Positions 46,627-56,739 of a stretch of 64,000 bases of DNA are shown one piece after another (within the stretch, counting starts at the first letter, position 1; every line of letters begins with the position of its first letter). The stretch lies in assembly GCF_019578655.1 (NCBI RefSeq), contig NC_063264.1, forward strand, positions 20,917,688-20,981,687, written 5' to 3'. The translations under genes and the position numbers were made by a program. This DNA comes from Ricinus communis. Taxonomy: Eukaryota > Streptophyta > Magnoliopsida > Malpighiales > Euphorbiaceae. Under the pieces are notes generated by a model that saw only the letters and a list, made by a program, of their open reading frames with translations, was not told the DNA's origin and did not search any database.

Positions 46627-48057
46627 TGATGTGCGTAAAATACACACATCTAAATGGGGTTTTTAAGATTGATTTTATGGACATTTGGATATGAATTGGT
46701 CCCAACACTCACCCTATGCGTCTGTTTGTGTGCATTAGGTTCAAAAGAAGTCAAAGAATGATAAAGGGAAGAATTTGAGCATAATTGGATGCCGAAGCTA
46801 CCGAAAAAAGCTAAGTACGAGCATGAGGAAGCTGAACAGGGCCGTGTTCCCCACACGGGAACCAACACGGCCGTGTTGGGTGTCATCGAACATAAAAGAA
46901 AAATAAGTTCTTAGGGAGCACGGCCACAGAGAGTAACACGTCCAGGAACACCAAACCGTGTTCCCAACACGGCTAGGAACACAGCCGTGTTGGCGGCGAC
47001 AGGAGGAATTAATTAAAAGAATGAAGAGAGGAAAGAAGAAAAGAGAGCAGGGGAGAACGTCCCAAACCCTAACTTTTCTCTGCCTAAGGGTTTTATGAGC
47101 TGGAAACAAGGGAAAAGGAGACTCGGATCAAGGTTTCAAGCGGATTCCCTTCAAAGATTAAAGATTGGGCGAGGTTCATTGATTGGTTTTCAAATCGAGC
47201 AAGAGGAACAAGAATCAATTCAATTGGAGCAAAAGGATTTGGGGCTGTTTACTCTCATCCAAGGGTGTAATTGGGTTTTCTCTACCTTTACTCATTGTTG
47301 TAATTGAATTCTTGTGTATTTTGATAATGAACATGATTAGCTAGATTGATTAAATCCATTGGGATTTCTTTACTATGTTGGCTTAGTATTATATTGTTGG
47401 ATTGTTTGGATTAGTTTTGTATTCTTCTTGCTTTCGTGATTAATAAGATAATGCATTATTCATGAGACGCTGTGGAATTGTGTGTTTGATTGGGTTTGTG
47501 TGATCGAGAAGTCCATTTGGCAATTGGAATTTTGAATAGCAAGAACTGGTTAATAATCGCTTAGAGATAAGGATAATTAACTAGCCGGATTAAGAATTAG
47601 CAAAGCTTAATAGAGGCGGATTAAAGCTTAATGCTAATTTAAGAATCAATCGTTAGGAAGAGATTCCAACTTTAGGTTATTAGATTTAGGAATTCAGTTA
47701 TCTTGAGAGAGAAATCAAATTGGGTCAAGAATTCATCCTCGGGTAGCATAATTAGACTCACCAATCCTTTATCTTTTGTTTGATTGCCAACTAGTTTAGG
47801 TTCCCTTTGGGTTTGCTTTCTTGTCTTAGTTATTTTAGTTATCAATTACTCCTGCATCTCTCTTAGAACTTAGCTTGTAGCTATTAGTTAGTTTAGAAAT
47901 TATTCATCATTTATTTTAGGTTAATATAACAAAGAACAAAGGAGTAACTCTAGGCTTTCACTTTCCCGAGGAATACGACCTTGATACTCGCCATTAGTGC
48001 TAGACTGCATCGATAGGTACACTGCCTTAGATTGCAGCTAACACAAGTAGCCCATCA
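46627..48057 (+). repeat. 3' LTR
   Basis: 1431 bp, TGATGTGCGTAAAATACACA...AAGTAGCCCATCA, intact ends. GC-rich palindrome-bearing part (46830-46995) is shorter than in the 5' LTR by about 25 bp. Confidence 0.9.
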
Positions 48058-48541
48058 AGGTTATACTTCTATTCATAAAGTAGCGACTTCTTACTAAGAT
48101 AATAGATCTCGTGCTCCATGTTATTAGGTCCACACTGCACTACCATTTCCCGTATGGCTTTCTCTTTCAAGGCTAAATATAGGATCAGTGGCTTGCCATC
48201 CTTCGATTTCGCTTTAAGCTTAGCCATACTCATCGACACTTCGAAAATGTTCATCATACACAACGGGTTGATGTTTCCTCAAAAGCTTAAAGATAGAATC
48301 ACAAACCATTGTGAGTTTGAGAATGAATCTGCTGATATATTGCAAGCATCCCAGAAAAACCTGTAACTTCTTTCTGTCTCCGATGCTGGCATCTCCAAAA
48401 TAGCCTTGACCTTCTTTGGATCGATCTCTATGGCCCGCTGACTCACCATGCGCCCTAACAGCTTCCTGATGTAACTCCAAATACACTCTCCTTCGGGTTG
48501 AGTCTTAGGTTATACCTTTCCACTCCTCCTAAAAACTTATC
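48058..48541 (-). pseudogene. Tat-like Ty3/Gypsy pol pseudogene, 5' half (RT end, RNase H)
   Basis: On the minus strand: PKK.KAILEM-like text, then LQVFLGCLQYISRFILKLTM, then LRKHQPVVYDEHF (48370-48240), the segment after the reverse-transcriptase core, and KPLILYLALKEKAI followed by IYYLSKKSLLYE (48200-48070), the start of RNase H. The next residues of the family are found at 42615 across the nested element. The 5' boundary at 48541 is an abrupt junction with + strand gypsy sequence. Confidence 0.8.
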
Positions 48542-49280
48542 ACGAGCTTGGAAGTGCCTTCCCCGCTGAGTCTAAGCCATCTTTGAAAACTAATATTGAT
48601 GATGTAGAGAAGGTAAATTGCTCTACTGATACCAATGAAGAATTTGAAGGCATGATTATTAAAGATGGTGAGGAAGACAATGATTTACTACCTTTAAGTG
48701 AGTCCAAAACTGAAGAGATCATTATTGAAGATGAGGCAAAAGTTGACTTAGTGAAAGAGTGAGAATGCACTGCTTAATATAATGGAGTCTTTTGAGCATG
48801 TTGATTTCGTTGGCACTGAAAGTATTATTTATTCTAAAGTTCCTCTAAAGCTTTCATAAAAGATGTGCAGGTCAATAATGAGTTCTTATTCTTCCTTGAG
48901 AATACATGTTTGCTTCTTTCATAATATTCGGGCAAGATTCGAGGACAAATCTTTCAAACAAAGGGGGAATGATGAGAGCCTATATAGCACAAGGAATCCT
49001 ACTCCAACTAGGAATCCTAGTCCCACGAGGAGTCTTTCTTCAACTAGGAATCCTAGTCCCACGAGGAATCCTTCTCCAACTAGTAATCCTAATCCAACTA
49101 GGATTATACACGAGCCACTCAAATATGATGGATCAATGACTAGAGCTTGCATGATGAAGTTTAAGGATGCTTTAGGAGTATTCGTGAAGCAAGAGTTGAA
49201 GCTTCGATTGGAGATCCAAAGTCCAAGTGAGACTGGGCTTATTAAAATAATAGGCCTTAAGATACTCTTGTCAACTTAAT
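48542..49280 (+). pseudogene. Ty3/Gypsy polyprotein 3'-terminal remnant with NPSPTR repeat
   Basis: Two frames: an acidic stretch (48548-48763: ...LLPLSESKTEEIIIEDEAKV) and, after an intervening stop, 48863-49279 with RARFEDKSFKQRGNDE, six NP(S/T)PTR repeats and DGSMTRACMMKFKDALGVFV. The FEDESF..GGND and GPMTRARxKxxKEAL blocks mark the C-terminal end of some plant gypsy polyproteins just before the 3' LTR. The core enzymes are absent here. I infer a deleted element; the frame after the repeat is open and could in principle have been kept. Confidence 0.55.
48995..49102 (+). repeat. 18-bp tandem repeat, six units (NPxPTR)
   Basis: Six exact-length units of the form AATCCTAGTCCCACGAGG or AATCCTACTCCAACTAGG, in frame, encode a Asn-Pro-Ser-Pro-Thr-Arg hexapeptide each. 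Confidence 0.9.
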
Positions 49281-49882
49281 TCAATATATGGAGGCATAAA
49301 CAATTCAAAATATGCCCAAATGAACAAGTCAAGCTATTTGTTGTCCAATATCAAACATGGGCTGCTTATTACATGTTACTTAAGCCCAAATGTCATACAT
49401 TTTTATGGGCTAGGGTTGGACGAATTTTAGGAGTATTTGTTCATTTGAAGAAGTCCTTCAATAGTTAGGAGTCTTGTTTTAAGTTATCCTTTTAGTTTAG
49501 GAGTTCTATTCCTAGTCTTATTATTATTTGCTTTCTTATCATTATAGAATTAGGTTTTTTAAGGCCTATATAAGCTAGTACAAATTTCTATGTAAAGAGA
49601 GTTGTTGAATATTGATTACTTTGGAGTTAATTCTCTTCTTTTGTTCTTTATGAACTTGGTGAATTTATCAAGTGAAGGCTTGATATTTCAAAAGCTTAGT
49701 TTAATCTAATGTTTTGTTATGTTAAACAGCCTTTAATTCCTTATAATTAAGGTTTATAAGTACAAGTTATTTAAGGGTCTGGTTGGGAGTTACAGTTTCT
49801 TTGCTTGATTAGGTGAACGATCCTTGGTGAAGACATTGACATTGAATACGGGTTTAGCACAAGTTAGCCATGTTCGTATCAT
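49281..49882 (+). repeat. Probable gypsy LTR following the polyprotein end
   Basis: Contains 'taggagtcttgttttaag', 'ttagtttaggagttctattc' and a TATA-like CTATATAAGC (49567-49576) in the order typical of plant gypsy LTRs, and ends near GTTCGTATCATATC, which looks like an LTR end running into a decayed TGGTATCA primer site. Exact ends were not proven. Confidence 0.5.
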
Positions 49883-50319
49883 ATCTAAAGTCCTAAAAAG
49901 AATAGAACTCTTACTTAACTAATCTTATCTAATATGAGTTTTCTTACAAACTTAGAAAACTCTAACATCTAACCAAATAGGATACTAAGAGCTAAACAAA
50001 GGCTTCGCTAACTTGAATTTGAAGAATACTAAATAAAGCCCATTTAGGCTTCACAAACTTGGATTTTAAGAACATTAAACAAAGCCCATTTTTTATGAAT
50101 TTCATTTGGGCTGAATTCTATTACTTCAATTGTTAGCGCACTCTTTCATATAGCCATTTAAGGACTCTTGAAGCTTCTTGGCACTTGACCTTGTAATTGG
50201 TCCTTTGTGGCAAACTTAATGAATCCTTCCTTGATTCTTTCTTGTTTCCCTCATCATCAAGCCCATTCAAATCAACATCTTTAAGCTTTGCCGATCCATA
50301 TTAGAAGCCATAACTTGAT
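49883..50319 (-). pseudogene. Second gypsy 3'-terminal remnant, reverse
   Basis: On the minus strand ERIKEGFIKFATKDQLQGQV (about 50255-50195) matches the post-MTRARAK tail of gypsy polyproteins, followed by LTR-like 'ttaagtaagagttctattc' text. It forms an inverted arrangement with the + remnant at 48542-49882. Confidence 0.4.
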
Positions 50320-50725
50320 TTTCCGCAAGGTAGAAAACTGAAATACTATTCTTGCTAGCCTAAAGTATTCAGTTGCATGCAATTTTTATAGTGTAAATGC
50401 CCTTATTCTACTAGAAGAAGAAACTATAATTTTTATAGTGTCAACAACTCTCGTAGTCCCAAATTTTATGAGCCAGCTTAATAGAAAAATAAGGAGAAAT
50501 TCCCGTGGGCCTACCTAATAATACTGCTACCCAAATTACTTCATTATATGCTTCCCAAACAAGAAAATGCTCGCATTCCTGCTTGTATATGCTTGGATTA
50601 ATTGAAACAATATGATTTATCCCTTAGACGCATGGATTTACGTCTCATCCTACTTGATCATCAAGCTAAGCCCGAATGCTACCGATCAACTTGTCAATTA
50701 TGTTCCCATGATTCCTTACACCAAC
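50320..50725 (-). repeat. Dispersed repeat family D, copy 4
   Basis: Reverse complement of the D copies near the left end: 'gcaaggtagaaaactgaaat', 'attcagttgcatgcaat', 'caactctcgtagtcc', 'aattacttcattatatgc' and 'cttgatcatcaag' occur in mirrored order. Confidence 0.7.
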
Positions 50726-51194
50726 CATTATGTCATCAACAGTCCTCGTGCATAGAGGAATAAGGAATGATGGAGATCCTAGTGATGCACATCCTATATC
50801 GAAATATTTAAAAGTGCCTTGATTCTCGGCATTCCCTCTTTCCTCTAAAAGATTTGTCCGTGATCATTCCAACAATGATATCAATACTTGTTCAACTAAT
50901 TTTCCTTCTTCGCGTTCATCCAAGCATTGGATCGGCGCTTATGATTGCCGCTTCCACACGCTTTCACTCAACACTCGTGTTTATGCTCCCGAAATAAAAT
51001 CAAACTATCATACTAGACAAAGGGGCACAAAGAAATGAATAAAAAGAGAATATAGGCAGGATTTCATATCTGATGTGGAATAAAATCATAAGTTCTTTCT
51101 TCTCTTCCATACGACTAAGCATAAGGATCAAATAGAATTGTTATAAATACATGGGTAGACAAAGAACATAAAAGAAAGGAAGGACTAGAGCGAT
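50726..51194. other. Unassigned spacer between D copies
   Basis: About 470 bp without coding; includes 'tataaatac' at about 51143. It may be an internal or flanking part of the D element. Confidence 0.35.
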
Positions 51195-51600
51195 AAGTCC
51201 ATGTTCACTAGCATGAGTGTTGATAGGCCGCAAAGTTCTTAAAAGAACCTATAACTTAATTTTTCCGCAAGGTAGAAAACTGAAATAATATGCACACTAG
51301 CATCAAGTATTCGGTTGCATGTTGGTTTTAATAATGCAAAAGCCCCCATTCCATACAAGGAAGAGACTAGAAGCTAAATATGAATATGTAAATAAAGAAA
51401 GATGAATAAACTAAGGTTAAATCAAGAACCAGAGAGGAGTTGACTAGTCAATAACTCTCGTAGTCTAAAAGTTTATGAGCCAGCTTAACGAAAACAAGGG
51501 TAAATTCGTGTGGGCCTACCTAATAAAAATCTGACCTAAATTACATCATTATATGCATCCCAAACATGAAAGTTTTGGAAAACCACAAATGCAGCGGCGC
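51195..51600 (-). repeat. Dispersed repeat family D, copy 5
   Basis: Mirrors 1513-2060 and 2340-2590, including the counterpart of the 'cactcgtgctaacgagcatagacttatc' region (51200-51235). Confidence 0.7.
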
Positions 51601-51764
51601 AGCGAAAGCTCTAAAAATTTCACATCTCATGGAAATTAAGGTTACAAGTTGTAATTGAGGATTTAAGTTGAGAAAAGAAAATAACTTTTCTTTTATGAAC
51701 ATGAAGAACACAAAGAAAAAGACGACAACCTTTAAAGAGCATAATTCTATTCTTGTTTGTTCAA

Positions 51765-53986
51765 CTTGGTGATGAAAAATGGTTCACCAAGCTTGATTTG
51801 TGATCAAGATATTATTAAGTGAGGATAGTGGAAGGAGATGAGCCTAAAACAACTTGTGTTACGAGGTATGGCTCTTTTAAATTCTCAGTTATGCCTTTCA
51901 GACTAATGAATGCTCCTGCCATATTTTGTACTTTGATAAATTGAGTATTCCACCCTTCTTGGACAAGTTTGTCGTAGTATACTTAGATAACATCGTGATG
52001 TATAGCAAAACCTTGAAGGAACACATCCAACATCTACGACAAGTTTTCTAAGTGTTAAGGGAGAATGAGTTGTATGTCAAGAAGGAGAAGTATGCCTTTG
52101 CAAAGCCAAAGGTAATGTTCTTAGGGCACATTATGGAAGGTGGCAAGCTTAGGATGAACAAGGCAAAGGTACAAGCCAGTGAAGATTGGGAGCCATCGGG
52201 GAAGGTGACCGAGCTATGTTCTTTCCTTAGCCTCATCCATTACTATCGAAGGTTCATAATAGGCTATCATTGATCGCATCCCCACTAACTGATTTATTGA
52301 AGAAGAATAAAGTGTGGAATTAGGATGCAAAGTGTCAAATGGCATTCGAGGGATTGAAGCAAGCAGTGATGAAGGAACCTGTATTGGCCTTACCGAACCA
52401 TAGCAAGGCATATGAAATACACACAGATGCTTCAGATTTTGCACTTGGTGGTGTATTAATGCAAGAGGGTCATCCTATAGCCTACGAAAGCCACAAGCTC
52501 AATGATGCTGAATGCCGCTATACAGTCTAAGAGAAGAAGATGACTGCGGTAGTTCATTATTTGTGAACTTGGAGGCATTACTTGGCGGAATTGGCAAAGA
52601 AGGGGAAGACTCGCCAATTTTGGCCAAAGGATAAGGGGCTCATTACCAAAGGAAATAGAGTCTATGTGCCAAAATGGAAAGGCTTGAGGAAGGCCATCAT
52701 CAAAGAGTGCCATGATTCAAAATGGGCAGGACATCCCGGCACGCATCACACGTTAGCACTGGTGGAGCGTGGATACTATTGGCCCTAGATTCGGGGACAT
52801 TGAGCTCAAGACTTAATTTATGTGTCAATAAGAAAAGGTGGAGCAAAACAAGCACGCCGATTTGCTAGAGCCATTACCGATTCCAGAGAGGCTTTGGGAA
52901 AGTATATCCATGGATTTCATCACGTGCCTACCGAACTCTGAAAGATGTAGCAATATTATGGTAGTTATGGATCACTTTAGCAATATGGAGTGTTCATTCC
53001 TGTGCCTATAAAGTTCATAGCCGAGGATGTAGCACGCCTATTTTTCAAACATATGGTGAAATATTGGGGCATATCAAAGACCATTGTCAACGATCAAGAT
53101 ACTCGCTTCATTGGAAGGTTTTGGATGGAATTGTTCAAGCTTTTGTGGTCTGAACTTAACTTCTCTACAAGCTTTCATCCCCAAATCGATGGACAAACAG
53201 AGAGGGTGAATGCCTTGCTAGAGTTATTCTTTAGGCATTATGTGAGTGCTAACCAAAGTGATTGGGAAAAGTTGCTTAATGTTGCCCAATTCTCATATAA
53301 CTTGTAGAAGAGTGAATCAACAGGGGCGAGTCCATTCCAGATTGCCACGGGGCAACAACCATTGACTCCACACACACTAGTCGTAGGGTATAAAGGCCCT
53401 AGTCTTGTAGCATTCAAGTTTGCGAAAGGATGGCATGAGAAAGCCGACATGGCATTCGCTCATCTAACCAAGGCCACAAAGAGAATGAAGAAGTGGGCGG
53501 ATGGAAAGAGGAGGCACTTAGAATTTGAGGAAGGAGCTTAGTGATGGTAAAGCTCCTTCCCCATTAAAACTGAAGGTTCGCTAAGGTGCATAAAGGACTA
53601 GTAAGGTGCTACGAAGGTCCTTTTCTAGTAGAGCAACGAGTTGGGAAGCTAGCTTATCGCTTGAAGCTTCCATCGGACTTAGAAATGCACCCTGTGTTTC
53701 ATGTGAGCTTATTGAAGCCTTACCATGAAGACAAGGAAGATCTAAGTAGGGGCAAGTCAAAGAGAGCACCAACGGTAATCACAACCGTACCCGAGAAGTA
53801 AGCCGAAGAGATAATTGCACATTGGGTCATACCGAGAAGGGGTTCCTATCTATGCTATGTTGAGTATTTTGTGAAGTGGAAGGGATTATTCAAAAGTGAA
53901 GCTAGTTGGGAACAACGAGCTCAATTTGTGGAACTTCAAGGACTTAATTATATATGAGGACGCCACGAGGGCGCTAGAACGAGTAG
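51765..53986 (+). pseudogene. Chromovirus (Ty3/Gypsy) pol pseudogene with chromodomain
   Basis: Frames in order: reverse transcriptase starting KWFTKLDL and [13 protein letters not shown], with catalytic YLDN at 51980-51991 where the family has [18 protein letters not shown] (52160); RNase H with AYEIHTDASDFALGGVLMQE (52409-52468); a jump from RHYL directly to AELAKKGKTRQFW (52570), showing that the end of RNase H and the linker are deleted; integrase with HPGTHHTLALVERGYYWP, TIVNDQDTRF and FHPQIDGQTERVN (53170-53210); [18 protein letters not shown] (53690-53745); and a chromodomain ending VEYFVKWKGL..SEASWE (53845-53915). Stops and frameshifts at about ten places make it non-functional. Chromodomains steer integration into heterochromatin. 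The gap at 53987 cuts it off. Confidence 0.9.
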
Positions 53987-54486
53987 NNNNNNNNNNNNNN
54001 NNNNNNNNNNNNNNNNNNNNNNNNNNNNNNNNNNNNNNNNNNNNNNNNNNNNNNNNNNNNNNNNNNNNNNNNNNNNNNNNNNNNNNNNNNNNNNNNNNNN
54101 NNNNNNNNNNNNNNNNNNNNNNNNNNNNNNNNNNNNNNNNNNNNNNNNNNNNNNNNNNNNNNNNNNNNNNNNNNNNNNNNNNNNNNNNNNNNNNNNNNNN
54201 NNNNNNNNNNNNNNNNNNNNNNNNNNNNNNNNNNNNNNNNNNNNNNNNNNNNNNNNNNNNNNNNNNNNNNNNNNNNNNNNNNNNNNNNNNNNNNNNNNNN
54301 NNNNNNNNNNNNNNNNNNNNNNNNNNNNNNNNNNNNNNNNNNNNNNNNNNNNNNNNNNNNNNNNNNNNNNNNNNNNNNNNNNNNNNNNNNNNNNNNNNNN
54401 NNNNNNNNNNNNNNNNNNNNNNNNNNNNNNNNNNNNNNNNNNNNNNNNNNNNNNNNNNNNNNNNNNNNNNNNNNNNNNNNNNNNNN
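53987..54486. other. Assembly gap, exactly 500 N
   Basis: A run of 500 N. The round number suggests a placeholder, so true distance and even adjacency are unknown. It separates a + strand Gypsy remnant from a - strand Copia remnant. Any frame spanning it is meaningless. Confidence 1.
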
Positions 54487-56456
54487 TCCTTTTAAATTTC
54501 TAATGGACTTAGATTACGTAGGTGACAGTGAGCGATAAATTAGGTAAGTAGCGGTGAAAGGCATAGGACCAATAGATATTAGAAACATGATTGTGAAAAG
54601 CGAGTTCTAGTAACGAGAAGATGAAGATTTTTCTTTGAGAAATCCCATTTTGCTCGGGGTGTTAATGCACATGGTTTGATGCAAAATACCCTTTTGTTTA
54701 AAAAAAGTCGAGAAAAATGTTTGTTGACATACTCGATTACCATTATCGTAGGAAGATTTTAATGTTGGTATCATCTTGATTTTGAATAAAATGAAAAAAT
54801 TCTTGAAAGTAAGGAAAACCTCATTTTTCCTTTAAGTAAGAAAATCCAAGTAGTGCGGGAATAGTCATCATGAATGTGACAAAATATCTGTAGTGATCAT
54901 AAGATTCAATAGGGCGGTTCCCCGAACATCGAGAATGGATTAATTCAAAGCAGTTTGGTAGAGACGAGAGGAAGATAAAGGGAAAGGTAAGTATGTTTTA
55001 AAAATTGCACACATCATAGTAACTAGAATTCAATTTATAACAAAATAATTTATTTAAAGGCGAATGGATGGATGCCCAAACCGCCATGCATCAACATGCC
55101 TTGATTGGCAGTGGGAGAGGCTATGAGACATTGGTGGTTGGGTTGATAAGATAATCGACCCTTTTTTTGTCGCCATTCACCAATCGTCTTCCACATTACC
55201 GATCTTGAAATTGCTGCGGCGATGGGTGAGAAAATAACATTGCAATTTAAATCACGAGTTAATTTTGCAACGAGACAATAGATTGGATTTAAAATCAAGT
55301 AATAATAATACATTATGCAATTGTTTATTAAGTAGCGTGGTGGTGGTGCCTTAGCCATAAATAGTGGCCTTATTTCCATTGGCGGTAGTCACGTGTTGGG
55401 AATCAATGATGGGTGCCAGATTTTTCGATTCATTGGATTCGGGACATGTGATTGGTGGCTCAGGAATCAATGATTCATTGATCATTTTGATAAAAATTAC
55501 AGGTTTTAGAAGAGTGAGATACGAACGACCCGTTTATTCTTGTTGGACCGGTTGGATTTGGGACAGCGAATGGGTGAGATGTATGTTAGGCTATTTGGGT
55601 CGGGTTGTTGGCGAGATGGACGGGTCGGTCGAGCGAGAACCTTGTCGGGTCGGGTTGGTGAACCGGGTCGGCCCAGTTGAATCCGGATCGGGTCGAGAAA
55701 ATGTCGGATCTCATAATAATTTTCACGTATACCACTTTCCATTAGGGTTTTCTTCCTTCTCCTTCTTCCTTCTCACTTGGCTCCACACAGCCAAACCTCT
55801 TCTCTCACATGACCCTGGCGAGGCATACTTCCTCCTCGCCTTGCGCTCACTCTCCCATCTCAGATTTGGTTTAGGCTTGGGATGAAGAAACCGACAAACA
55901 TCGCGGTGACTCTATTTTTACGATTGGTCACACACGTTCTCTGTTGTGGTTCTCTCCTTGGCCAGGCACGTCGTGGGTAGGGGAGACATCGAGTGGAGCA
56001 AGTGGGTTGTTGGCGTTCAGTGAGGAGAGATGTGTTCATAAGGCTTGGCGAGTTTCTTCTCGCTAGATAATTACAATTCGGCATCTATTTTTGGGCTCGG
56101 TCGGCGGGATTTGCGATCTCGAGCTTTTCGTGGCAGGTCAATCCTCGGTATCATGTAGACTAGATCTTGCTCGTTCTTCTTTGAATTTCTTATGAATCTG
56201 TTGTCGGGAAGATAATTTTGAAGCTCTTCTTCATCGGTAAAGAATTTAAGCATATTACGAGCCACTTTTCGTCCATGAGTGATTTGTGCAAGTTCTTGTT
56301 TAAGATTGAATATGTGTGCGAAGTTATTAATGCCGTATAATCCTTTTACTTTTGTCCATATTGCCTCGATGACTAACAACATGTATAACTTAAGGCGGCG
56401 GAAAGGTTGGTTTATGTTTGATTGATTCTTCGGGTTTGAAACACGCTATGATACCA
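54487..56456 (-). pseudogene. Ty1/Copia gag-pol pseudogene (gag, protease, integrase)
   Basis: Runs from right to left. Gag: ATGLIEAIWTKVKGLYG-like text with FAHIFNLKQELAQITHG (56390-56260). Protease: IIDS.ATNHM (about 55476-55440), the DSGATDHM site with the G codon turned into a stop. GAG-pre-integrase: VAKLTRDLNCNVIFSP and KTIGEWRQKKGRL (55265-55160). Integrase: PFPLSSSR, KNEVFLTFKNFF and FKQKGILHQTMCINTPSKMG (54990-54640), then TATYLIYRSLSP (54555-54520). Reverse transcriptase would lie inside or beyond the gap. Many frameshifts and stops. GC-richer sequence at 55500-55720 lies between gag and protease and is poorly conserved. Confidence 0.8.
56445..56456 (-). promoter_or_regulatory. Copia primer-binding site (tRNA-Met type)
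   Basis: TGGTATCATAGC on the minus strand directly after the LTR end; one mismatch from the usual TGGTATCAGAGC complementary to initiator tRNA-Met. Confidence 0.8.
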
Positions 56457-56739
56457 TGTTGATTTTACGTGATAATGAAGAGTGTGTTTTTATTTATGAA
56501 TTACGAGATTACATTGTTTGGTGATTGTGAATATATATACATGAAGTGCAGGTAGCCTAATCTATCTTGGTTGCCTTGTAAACTACTCAGCGTCACTTTA
56601 CATTTTAGGAAAGGTTGAAGTGACCATTCACAGCGAGGAATGGTTGCTCCCTTTCTACGACTGTGATGGTAGCCTGCCTGAGCTTTTTACTGTGCGGTGT
56701 GCGAGCTCTCTTTCTGTGCCTTGATTTTAATCTTCAACA
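56457..56739 (-). repeat. Copia 5' LTR (283 bp)
   Basis: Minus-strand start TGTTGAAGATTAAAATCAAG at 56739 and end ACGTAAAATCAACA at 56457, with 6-bp mirrored ends TGTTGA/TCAACA. A TATATATATTC stretch (about 56532-56542) may be the promoter. The partner LTR would be beyond the gap. This is the last retrotransposon toward the right end. Confidence 0.85.

Larger units (their letters stand above)
42621..48057 (+). mobile_element. Gag-only Athila-type element nested in the Tat-like pol
   Basis: A 5437-bp element with a 3' LTR of 1431 bp (46627-48057), a 5' LTR lacking its last about 150-210 bp (42621-43901), perfect AGGTT target duplication and a shortened internal region. A deletion runs from inside the 5' LTR across the primer site into gag. 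Remaining coding is a gag fragment (43902-44183) and a gag-end/spacer frame (44415-44801); no reverse transcriptase or integrase is present. The solo LTR at 24457-25969 is from the same family. Confidence 0.9.

Noticed and set aside
53896..54495. 199-codon frame across the N run
   Set aside because: Almost all residues are unknown; it exists only because the gap has no stops.
55364..55885. 173-codon + strand frame beside the gap
   Set aside because: It is antisense to the Copia gag-protease region; the minus-strand protease and integrase motifs explain the sequence better.
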